Assembly (NCBI GenBank): GCA_039923455.1
Contig: JBDTCS010000098.1
Location: 1 to 7,872 of the forward strand
DNA from: JBDTCS01 sp039923455
GTDB taxonomy: Bacteria > Bacteroidota > Ignavibacteria > Palsa-1295
Direction: 5' to 3'
DNA length: 7,872 nt
Numbering within the stretch: the stretch's first letter is position 1; the number at the start of each line of letters is the position of its first letter. This document shows, one piece after another, positions 1-6,031 of the stretch. A program made the position numbers and the translations under genes. The notes under the pieces were generated by a model. It had not been told where the DNA came from. It worked only from the letters and a program-made list of their open reading frames with translations, and ran no database searches.

Positions 1-2474
1 GTGAAGTGGGCAAAATAGACTCCTTCGGGCAATAAATGCACATCGACAACAAGATTCGAATTGTTCTTGCCGGTCAAGTTATCCATTCGCATAACTTCTT
101 TACCGAGCACATCACGAATGACGACGGAGCGAAGTTGATTGTTCACGCTTGAGATCGTTAGCGATTCTTTCGCCGGATTCGGATAGAGCGTAACGTCAGC
201 CATTTTCGTCACAGTCGCCGCGACTGCGCTTGGTGAATAATCGAATGCATCGGAGGCAACTTCACAACCTGCTGCGCTCTTCACCTTGACCGTGTATGAA
301 CCGGAAGCACTCACTACGAGAATTTGAGTTGTCGCATTTGGAATCACGTTACCGCTCGAATACCATTGATAGCTCGGAGCTTGTGACGCGATAAGCGAAT
401 CACCCGATCGACTTATCGATGGCTTTGTCGGAAATGCGTTTACTTGGACCGTCACACTTCGTGAGGTATCTGCGCAACCAGCACCTGCATTGTTCACAAC
501 AACATTGTACGTCCCTGTCTTCGTCACCAGCAATTGCTGGCTGGTCGCACCGCTACTCCAGTGATACTTTCCGAATCCTGCTCCGGCATCGAGCATCACG
601 CTACCGCCTTCACAAAAAACAGTATCGCCAACAACCGCCAACTGCACGTTCGGCTTCTGCGAAATAATCACATGCATAGAATCCGTCGCATCGCACCCGA
701 CGGAATCGGTTACGTGCAAAATGTAGGTCTTGGATGTGGTGGCCGGAAGCACAACATCTTTCGTCGTGCCGACAACTTTCGCATTCGAAGCATCCGTCCA
801 CGTATAATGAAACGGAGCAACTCCTCTCGGATCGGCGGAAACAGCAACGGTCTTCACGCCACATGCCGAAACATCTCCACCTGCACTCACGAGAACTTCA
901 TCGACATACACTGTTACGGTATCATAGCCACGAAGCATATTCGCATCTTCGACGGTCAAGATATAGGTAGTCGTTTTTGGAGGACGCGCTGTGATGATCT
1001 CATCTGTGGTGGTGCTCAAACCGAGATTTGGTCTCCACGAATATGTATAGGGCGCAGTGCCCGAAATGCTATCGCGTCCGAGTCGCACACTACCACCCGG
1101 GCAGACATAACGATTTGGGCGAGCAATCGCGACAGGCAACTCGACAAACGATGCGCACTTCGCAACATTGATTTTCGTCGAAGTAAGCGCTTTTTGCACG
1201 CGCGGATGAAACTTGAGCTCGGTGCCGAAAGAGGTCAGATGGCAATAGCTCATGATCGTGCCACGCGTTGGCTTTGGTGTTGGATAGCAACCACCTTCTG
1301 ATGCGACGCATGAATCTATCGGAGGATTCCAACTACAATTGTGTGTATGTAGTGAACCGACAATATGTCCGAACTCATGCGAACTCACATCGACATCCCA
1401 AATATATCCATCGGCCGGAAAGGTGTAGTTGTTATTCAGGCCACACACTCCGAACGCATACGAGTTGTCACCTTCATTGCAAAGCGCATTCACATACGCG
1501 AGCCCACCTCCACCTTTATTTGTATAGAGCAACGTACCGGCACGATGCACATTGAACATGTTGGCGTGCCAATAGCTTGCAAGTTGCCCGAGCATCGTGC
1601 CATTGTCGGCACCCGTGTAAGGATCATCATGCATCCAGATTCGCAAGAAGCCGACGAAGAGTCCGCATCGAAGATCACGTTGATAGATATCGCTTTGTGC
1701 ACCGACAACCGCGAGTACATAATTTATGCCCGCAACGGTATCGGAATTGTGCGCTACATAATAGGTGCTATCACATTCGATGGCAATAGAAAGAAGATGC
1801 ACCATCGGATTTGCGAGTGTCTCTTTCGTGCCTTTGGTGGACTGCGCATCGAACGCTCTTATCTCTTGCATCAACTTTTCCATGCGCGGAATGTTCGGCG
1901 CAAATTCTTCCGACCCACATGTCCAACCGCTGCCTGATGAAGCGGCTGTTGGATTTACTTTCGAAATTATTATCGTCGGTTCACCTTCACCGGCATTCTT
2001 TAACGGTTGAATTTGATACCGATCAAGTTCGTCTCCATGATGAATATCAATATAGCCGATCGCATAGCTATCAAACACAGCGAGATATACGTGCGAGTCC
2101 GCCTCACCTTCGACGGTACCGTGCAGCAACACATGTCGCGGCGTCGAGAGTGTGCGATCACCTTTGCCTGAACCGAGTAGAACTTGAGCGTCCGATGTCA
2201 GAACCTCGAATTGCTCCAGCAATAAATTCACCCGTTTACCATTCAGCAAAATATTTTGGATAGATGTGATCTCATGCTTGCGCGAAGCCGCAGATCGGAA
2301 AATATCGGAGTTGATGTGATAATATGAGGCGCCGTCTGGTAGGTTGAACGCAACGTTTGGCCTCTGCGCGGGTTCCAATAACTCTGATACTGTCGAAGCC
2401 AACAAAGATGGCTGGCTCAAAAGGAATGCAGCACAAATTACAAAACTTACGCTCAGGAATTTTCGGAATAGCAT
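1..2474 (-). CDS. Secreted metzincin (M12B/reprolysin-like) zinc metalloprotease with PKD/Ig-like modules and T9SS sorting domain; 3' end cut by window edge
   Basis: The minus-strand frame stays open from ATG 2474-2472 to the window edge: 824 complete codons without a stop. Residues 1-27 look like a signal peptide (basic MLFRK start, then a hydrophobic stretch). Residues ~30-200 resemble a prodomain. The catalytic domain (~215-440) carries HEFGHIVGSLHTHNC at 366-380, a HExxHxxGxxH zinc motif with E367 as predicted general base, and the Met-turn GTIMSYCH (M408). Together these define a metzincin, closest in style to the M12B-like proteases of Bacteroidota. Its many cysteines (270, 332, 344, 380, 389, 396, 411) suggest disulfides. 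Four Ig/PKD-like modules follow (~445-524, 525-605, 608-680, 681-746). From 760 a T9SS type A tail begins with LYPNPAKESLTI and includes VLGKEV and LPEGVYFAHF. Typically only 10-15 residues would be missing. Inferred role: exported or surface-bound protease; substrate unknown. C186 (WTCGS) might be a cysteine switch, but this is speculative. The gene is divergent from the T9SS cargo gene at 2962. Confidence 0.93.
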   Translation of the reverse strand, partial: MLFRKFLSVSFVICAAFLLSQPSLLASTVSELLEPAQRPNVAFNLPDGASYYHINSDIFRSAASRKHEITSIQNILLNGKRVNLLLEQFEVLTSDAQVLLGSGKGDRTLSTPRHVLLHGTVEGEADSHVYLAVFDSYAIGYIDIHHGDELDRYQIQPLKNAGEGEPTIIISKVNPTAASSGSGWTCGSEEFAPNIPRMEKLMQEIRAFDAQSTKGTKETLANPMVHLLSIAIECDSTYYVAHNSDTVAGINYVLAVVGAQSDIYQRDLRCGLFVGFLRIWMHDDPYTGADNGTMLGQLASYWHANMFNVHRAGTLLYTNKGGGGLAYVNALCNEGDNSYAFGVCGLNNNYTFPADGYIWDVDVSSHEFGHIVGSLHTHNCSWNPPIDSCVASEGGCYPTPKPTRGTIMSYCHLTSFGTELKFHPRVQKALTSTKINVAKCASFVELPVAIARPNRYVCPGGSVRLGRDSISGTAPYTYSWRPNLGLSTTTDEIITARPPKTTTYILTVEDANMLRGYDTVTVYVDEVLVSAGGDVSACGVKTVAVSADPRGVAPFHYTWTDASNAKVVGTTKDVVLPATTSKTYILHVTDSVGCDATDSMHVIISQKPNVQLAVVGDTVFCEGGSVMLDAGAGFGKYHWSSGATSQQLLVTKTGTYNVVVNNAGAGCADTSRSVTVQVNAFPTKPSISRSGDSLIASQAPSYQWYSSGNVIPNATTQILVVSASGSYTVKVKSAAGCEVASDAFDYSPSAVAATVTKMADVTLYPNPAKESLTISSVNNQLRSVVIRDVLGKEVMRMDNLTGKNNSNLVVDVHLLPEGVYFAHF

Positions 2475-2598
2475 TTCAGTCGGGACGGATGATTTCACAA
2501 CACTTTGATAGGAAAGCACAACTTCCCAACCAAGGGGAAAAGTGTCCTCTACTTTTTTCTGAGGTGACACAGGGCATCATGGCATGCCTTCGTCATAC

Positions 2599-2748
2599 GC
2601 TCCGTAGGAGCCAATATTCTCCCGATTATCAACCGCACGACTTTTGCGGGGATTAAGTATTTCGCTCCTACGGAGCTCTAAATCAAAAATAAAACCTCGT
2701 ACCGCCGGTTGAAACCGGCGGCTACAGATGTTTCGCTCCTAACGGAGT
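2599..2748. repeat. Palindrome cluster (BIME/REP-like): three copies of a GCTCC-TA-GGAGC-type palindrome
   Basis: GCTCCGTAGGAGC at 2599-2611 is the exact reverse complement of GCTCCTACGGAGC at 2664-2676. A third, one-base-longer copy, GCTCCTAACGGAGT, lies at 2735-2748 in the same orientation as the second. The second and third copies share a longer direct repeat, TTTCGCTCCTA(A)CGGAG (2660-2675 and 2731-2747). Each copy can fold into a small hairpin, and copies one and two could pair with each other across about 52 bases. The GTAG-headed hairpin at 2702-2725 sits between copies two and three. Alternating palindromes in intergenic DNA are the hallmark of BIME/REP clusters. Genome-wide recurrence cannot be tested from this window. 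Confidence 0.6.
2702..2725 (-). repeat. REP-like hairpin with adjacent GTAG tetranucleotide
   Basis: On the minus strand GTAG (2725-2722) abuts a perfect 9-bp stem, CCGCCGGTT (2721-2713) with AACCGGCGG (2710-2702), around a two-base TC loop. A GTAG-type tetranucleotide immediately 5' of a GC-rich palindrome is the described structure of REP sequences mobilised by RAYT (REP-associated tyrosine) transposases. No RAYT gene is present in the window, so the element would be non-autonomous. It is not followed by a T-run and is unlikely to be an intrinsic terminator. Confidence 0.6.
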
Positions 2749-2800
2749 GGGCTCAAACCGCTGTTTCCAGGCAGTTAGCTCCTCTTCTTGTCGAACCATC

Positions 2801-2852
2801 CCCCTTCGAAATTTATTGTAAAGGGGTAATGCCCGCTCGCCCGTGGGGCATT
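2801..2852. other. Two adjacent stem-loops upstream of the Asp-box protein gene
   Basis: CCCCTT (2801-2806) pairs with AAGGGG (2821-2826) around a 14-base AT-rich loop. One base later, AATGCCC (2828-2834) pairs with GGGCATT (2846-2852) around an 11-base loop. They lie 109-161 bases before the ATG at 2962, so they may sit in its leader or belong to the repeat block on the left. I do not recognise a known riboswitch. The stems are short enough that chance is possible. Confidence 0.35.
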
Positions 2853-2961
2853 GCAACTCGAGGCCTGTGACGGTGTTCTCGTTCGGCAACCAGCGACCAC
2901 CTGTGTGAAAATTGGAATCGACCCTAATTCTGAAGTTTCTTTGCTCACCCACAACGGGAAT

Positions 2962-4965
2962 ATGACAAGTAGCAATGCGTTGAAAGTCTTTTTTCGAATC
3001 TGCCTGCTTGCGTTGCTGGTTGGCGGTACCACTGGACACGCCCAATGGACTCGCATATCCTCAATCGGCGCTGGCGTTCGATCTTTCGGTGTGCTCACGT
3101 ATAAAGATGGACTACTTTGGGGCGCAGTGAACCAGGTGATGCTCTCGACCGACAAAGGTACTACATGGCAAAGCCGGACCGTTGGCAACAATTTGTCGGT
3201 TTATGCAATGGATTTTTTTGATCAACAAACCGGTGCGGTTGTCACTTCAAATAATCAAGTTTATCTAACGCAAGATCAAGGGCTCACGTGGAAAGTGATA
3301 CTCGCGCCAGGTGTTATTACTTCCGCAGTTCGATTCGGTAGGACTGCCTCCGATATTTATGTTGGCACGGAGAATTACAGATTTTTCGTATCGAGAGATG
3401 GCGGTGCTACTTGGGCGTCGCAGAATCTTAGTATGTGGATTGCCGACTTTGCAAAGCTCGCGGATGGTTCGATGACACTCGTCACGTCGAATCCGGTCGC
3501 AGAGAATGGCTCACTCTACACTTCATCTGATCAAGGCACGACGTGGATTGCGACGCCCGGAATTATTGGCGGCGACATTTGGAGCTACGCTTCTTCGATA
3601 TGCAACGACGGATGTATTTATGTCGTCAACGAGCAGATTGCAGGTGCGAGCCGTCAGCAATCGCTTCTATGGGCAACGACGAATCGAGGTCAAACCTGGA
3701 AGAAGGCGCTTACGATGAACACAATGGATATGCGCGGATGCGTCGCAGTTACGCAACAGTGCGTATATGTTCCGACGCGTGGCTCGGGCGTGTTGCGTTC
3801 ACTCGATAGCGGCCAATCATGGAAGTCGATCGGTGGGCCGACGTGTAATTTTGATTCTCGTGCAATCACGGCCATCAGCGACAATGAGCTCTTTATCACT
3901 GATGTGAACGGTGATGTCTGGCACACGACGAACTCCGGTGGCTTCCCTGTTCCCACACCTCGCGCGATAGGATCTATTTTGCTCAGCACAACATCGCCGT
4001 TCGCTGGTGACACCGTCGATCGTTGCCATACCATATCGAAGCGAATTCAACTGACTGCCTACAGTTGCCGAAATGCGCGGATCGATTCGCTTCGAATAAG
4101 CGGGTCGGATGCTGCTGACTACGTTATCACCTATCAACCCACGGCTGAGTTTGGTACGCTCGATTCTCTGACGATTCAATTCACACCCGAAGCCGATCGC
4201 ACACACAACGCAAGTCTCGTGCTTTATATGCAAAACGGAGAGACACATACGATCGATCTTCAAGTTGCTGTTGCGAAGAATAATATTTTTTCGGTAGCGG
4301 GAGCCTCTGTAGCAACCGTGATCATCGGTGGCAATGTTGATGTACCGATCTATACAAACTACATCGGGGCCAAGCCATCGTTCGATTTATTGGTGAGTTA
4401 TGATACGACCGTGTTGATCTATGATGGCGCGACACTCGTATCGACTCAACGGGTTCAAGAGATTGGCTCGTCGAAGCCCGGGCGCGTTCATCTCCATTTC
4501 GATGCAGCCGAACTTAGCATCGCACGACTTGCCGGGACGTTGCACTTTCGTGCGTTTCCGATTTCTTCGAATCTGACGGCTGTGACCCTTGATTCGCTGG
4601 GCACGAACGCACCGACAACAGCTTGCACACTCTCGGTGCCGAATGACACAAGTTGGATCACGATGCCAATCGGTTGTGGTACACCAACGCTCTCGAAATT
4701 TTTGCGCTATGCCGAGCTTCCAACTTTCTCTCTCACGCCAAATCCCTCGAATGGAAATGTGGGGCTTACATCGTCAGCCGATATCGGTGACGTGCGTATC
4801 ACGATTTCGAATGCACTCGGCGCAACCCTCTTCTCCTCCATCGCAACGCTCCGAGCAGGCGAAACAGCTATGCTCGCAACTTCGCAACTTCCCGCCGGAG
4901 CATATCTTGTTCGGGTTGATTCCGGAGTGATTCGAAAGACGATCCGCATGATGCGATTGCACTGA
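2962..4965 (+). CDS. Secreted Asp-box (BNR/Ycf48-like) beta-propeller protein with HYDIN-like and cohesin-like modules and T9SS sorting domain
   Basis: A 667-residue exported protein. I place the start at ATG 2962 because a signal peptide follows at once (hydrophobic FFRICLLALLVGG, likely cleaved near GHA-QW, residue 28). The frame is open back to a TTG at 2851, but that stretch lacks signal-peptide character. Residues 30-330 carry six Asp-boxes: STDKGTTW 62, TQDQGLTW 103, SRDGGATW 144, SSDQGTTW 188, TTNRGQTW 239 and SLDSGQSW 280, plus a degenerate TTNSGGFP at 322. The 41-51 residue spacing fits a seven-bladed propeller. Residues ~340-437 resemble an ASPM/SPD-2/HYDIN Ig-like module (SGSDAADYVI). 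Residues ~445-560 resemble a cohesin-like domain (SFDLLVSYDTTVLIYDG). The T9SS tail starts at FSLTPNPSNGN (589-599) and ends in LPAGAYLVRVDSG plus a basic RKTIRMMRLH. Likely surface-anchored or released; ligand unknown. No catalytic sialidase residues were identified, so I do not call an enzyme. Confidence 0.9.
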   Translation: MTSSNALKVFFRICLLALLVGGTTGHAQWTRISSIGAGVRSFGVLTYKDGLLWGAVNQVMLSTDKGTTWQSRTVGNNLSVYAMDFFDQQTGAVVTSNNQVYLTQDQGLTWKVILAPGVITSAVRFGRTASDIYVGTENYRFFVSRDGGATWASQNLSMWIADFAKLADGSMTLVTSNPVAENGSLYTSSDQGTTWIATPGIIGGDIWSYASSICNDGCIYVVNEQIAGASRQQSLLWATTNRGQTWKKALTMNTMDMRGCVAVTQQCVYVPTRGSGVLRSLDSGQSWKSIGGPTCNFDSRAITAISDNELFITDVNGDVWHTTNSGGFPVPTPRAIGSILLSTTSPFAGDTVDRCHTISKRIQLTAYSCRNARIDSLRISGSDAADYVITYQPTAEFGTLDSLTIQFTPEADRTHNASLVLYMQNGETHTIDLQVAVAKNNIFSVAGASVATVIIGGNVDVPIYTNYIGAKPSFDLLVSYDTTVLIYDGATLVSTQRVQEIGSSKPGRVHLHFDAAELSIARLAGTLHFRAFPISSNLTAVTLDSLGTNAPTTACTLSVPNDTSWITMPIGCGTPTLSKFLRYAELPTFSLTPNPSNGNVGLTSSADIGDVRITISNALGATLFSSIATLRAGETAMLATSQLPAGAYLVRVDSGVIRKTIRMMRLH

Positions 4966-5051
4966 GCCACTCTCGGATTCGCGAAGCCCGCTGTGTTTCT
5001 TCCTCACGCAGCCCATTCATCTCATCCTCGGCCTGAGCGAGCAACTAAGCG

Positions 5052-5071
5052 CCACTCCATTTGGTGAGTGG
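5052..5071 (+). terminator. Possible intrinsic terminator of the Asp-box protein gene
   Basis: CCACTC (5052-5057) pairs with GAGTGG (5066-5071) around an 8-base loop, and the T-rich TTTCTATCATTTT follows. It lies 87 bases after the stop codon of the upstream gene. The stem is short and the T-tract interrupted, so the call is weak. Confidence 0.4.
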
Positions 5072-5226
5072 TTTCTATCATTTTACGTTGATCTCTTCGC
5101 GCATACTTCAAGGTCGATTTGGGGGTAAAGTATTGTTAACTCCTTCTTCCAGCAAAGCATCCTCTCTTACAATGTAAGCATGGTGGTCAAATTAGCTCAG
5201 AATCGCCAACTTCCCTATATATTTTA

Positions 5227-5280
5227 TTGCGACAACAATAATTGCAAAAATTTTTTATGTCAAAACGAAACTTGTCGCAA
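5227..5280. promoter_or_regulatory. 9-bp perfect inverted repeat in the leader/promoter of the YceI-family gene
   Basis: TTGCGACAA (5227-5235) and TTGTCGCAA (5272-5280) are exact reverse complements separated by 36 AT-rich bases. The right arm ends 46 bases before the ATG at 5327. It could be a two-site operator for a dimeric regulator or a leader stem-loop. No family of regulator is recognised. Confidence 0.35.
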
Positions 5281-5326
5281 CAATCTTCGTTCTAACAATA
5301 GACTTAACCAACTATTGACTAATACA

Positions 5327-5932
5327 ATGAGTACAACTACACTAGAGCAGCCAATTAGCGCACCAGTCGCAGCAAATACATCTGACGAATCAGTTTGGAC
5401 ACTTGATGCCGCACATTCGGCCGCGCATTTCTCTGTCAAGCACATGATGATCGCGAATGTTCGCGGATCGTTTGACAAGATTGAGGGATCCCTTCATTTG
5501 AATACGAAGGACATCACCAAGTCGCATTTGGAAGCAGTACTTGAAGTCGCCAGCGTCAATACCGGCATTGCCGATCGCGATGGACATTTGAAGGGCCCCG
5601 ATTTCTTTGATGTCGAGAACTTTCCGAAGATCAGCTTCAAGTCCACAGCAATCAAATCTGTCGGCAAGGATGAACTAGAATTGCACGGCGATCTGACGAT
5701 TCGCGACGTGACGAAAAACGTCATCTTGCAAGTCGAGGGGCCATCAGCTGAAATGAAAGATCCTTGGGGCAACACCAAGATCGCACTCAGCGGTACAACA
5801 AAGCTTAATCGCAAAGACTTCGGGCTTGTCTATAACGCGATCCTGGAAACAGGCGGAGTGATGGTTGGTGAAACGGTCACACTCACGATCGACGCTGAGT
5901 TCAGCAAGGTAGCAGTACCGGCCCTGAATTAA
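5327..5932 (+). CDS. YceI-family lipocalin-fold protein (probable polyisoprenoid/lipid-binding)
   Basis: A 201-residue protein covering the whole YceI domain (~22-195). Family signatures seen: VWTLDAAHSAAHFSVKHM (23-40), NVRGSFDKIEGSL (44-56), SVNTGIADRDGHLKGPDFFD (76-95), FPKISFKST (99-107), GDLTIRDVTKNV (121-132), DFGLVYNAILETGGVMVGE (164-182), then the last strand VTLTIDAEF. Known members form an extended lipocalin-like barrel that can hold an isoprenoid chain such as a quinone precursor. The exact ligand here is unknown. No signal peptide follows this start, so the protein is predicted to be cytoplasmic, unlike periplasmic E. coli YceI. ATG 5327 is preferred: the first ~20 residues are an ordinary polar linker, whereas an in-frame extension back to 5180 is AT-rich, Asn/Cys-rich and unlike the family. 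No Shine-Dalgarno site is evident. The gene is probably monocistronic, bounded by candidate terminators on both sides. Confidence 0.93.
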   Translation: MSTTTLEQPISAPVAANTSDESVWTLDAAHSAAHFSVKHMMIANVRGSFDKIEGSLHLNTKDITKSHLEAVLEVASVNTGIADRDGHLKGPDFFDVENFPKISFKSTAIKSVGKDELELHGDLTIRDVTKNVILQVEGPSAEMKDPWGNTKIALSGTTKLNRKDFGLVYNAILETGGVMVGETVTLTIDAEFSKVAVPALN

Positions 5933-5933
5933 G

Positions 5934-5959
5934 TTAACACTCGAACGCAAGTGTGTTAA
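5934..5959. other. Stem-loop just after the YceI-family stop codon
   Basis: TTAACAC (5934-5940) pairs with GTGTTAA (5953-5959) around a 12-base loop, starting two bases after the stop codon. It has no T-tract and lies directly before the stronger hairpin at 5964-5995, so it may aid 3'-end formation or mRNA stability. Confidence 0.4.
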
Positions 5960-5963
5960 TCCG

Positions 5964-5995
5964 GAAAGCGGGGTGGAGTAATCCATCCCGCTTTC
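5964..5995 (+). terminator. Strong intrinsic terminator between convergent YceI-family gene and gpsA
   Basis: GAAAGCGGGGTGGA (5964-5977) pairs over 14 bp with TCCATCCCGCTTTC (5982-5995), with one G-T wobble and a GTAA tetraloop. ATTTTAACGCTTTT follows on the plus strand. It lies 31 bases after the YceI-family stop and 36 bases beyond the gpsA stop, so it probably stops plus-strand transcription. It may also act on the minus strand, but no T-tract is present on that side. Confidence 0.8.
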
Positions 5996-6031
5996 ATTTT
6001 AACGCTTTTGAATAAAAGTCAAGGAAAGTAT

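Larger units (their letters stand above)
2475..2961. other. Divergent intergenic region between two T9SS cargo genes
   Basis: These 487 bases separate the start codons of two divergently transcribed secreted-protein genes, so both promoters should lie here. I found no convincing TTTG / TAnnTTTG pair for either gene. Bases 2599-2748 hold a palindrome cluster with a REP-like hairpin, and 2801-2852 hold two adjacent stem-loops; both are listed separately. Short frames cross the region on both strands, but none shows a recognisable domain and their codons run through the palindromes, so I call no gene here. Confidence 0.7.
4966..5326. other. Intergenic region before the YceI-family gene
   Basis: This 361-base gap has no supported gene. 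It contains a possible terminator hairpin at 5052-5071 and, in the AT-rich half near the next gene, a 9-bp dyad (5227-5235 / 5272-5280). Bases 5210-5326 are clearly more AT-rich than the flanking genes, as expected for promoter DNA. TATATTTT in this stretch is one mismatch from the Bacteroidota -7 box TAnnTTTG, but no matching -33 TTTG lies at the right distance, so I do not assign the promoter. Confidence 0.6.

Noticed and set aside
534..1301. Long plus-strand open frame of 255 codons (and similar ones at 1365-1937 and 1811-2263)
   Set aside because: They run antisense to the metzincin gene, whose frame has recognisable motifs throughout. The antisense translations are rich in Arg, His and Ser, show no domain, and overlap each other.
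2357..2656. Plus-strand open frame of 99 codons
   Set aside because: It starts antisense to the metzincin signal peptide and continues through the first palindrome; no domain or start signal.
2702..2721. Intrinsic terminator for the divergent genes
   Set aside because: Both flanking genes point away from this hairpin, and neither strand has a T-tract right after it.
2599..2748. CRISPR array
   Set aside because: The repeated units are short palindromes at irregular distances with one in inverted orientation; there are no equal-length spacers and no cas gene.
2851..2961. Upstream TTG start for the Asp-box protein
   Set aside because: It would put 37 polar residues before an otherwise good signal peptide, and the TTG lies inside a stem-loop arm.
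2722..3191. Minus-strand open frames ending at 2722 and 2775 across the intergenic region and the start of the Asp-box gene
   Set aside because: No recognisable domain. They overlap the signal peptide and propeller of the plus-strand gene, and the first ends inside the REP-like palindrome.
4774..5016. Minus-strand small frames at the end of the Asp-box protein gene
   Set aside because: Antisense to the T9SS sorting tail, with no recognisable features.
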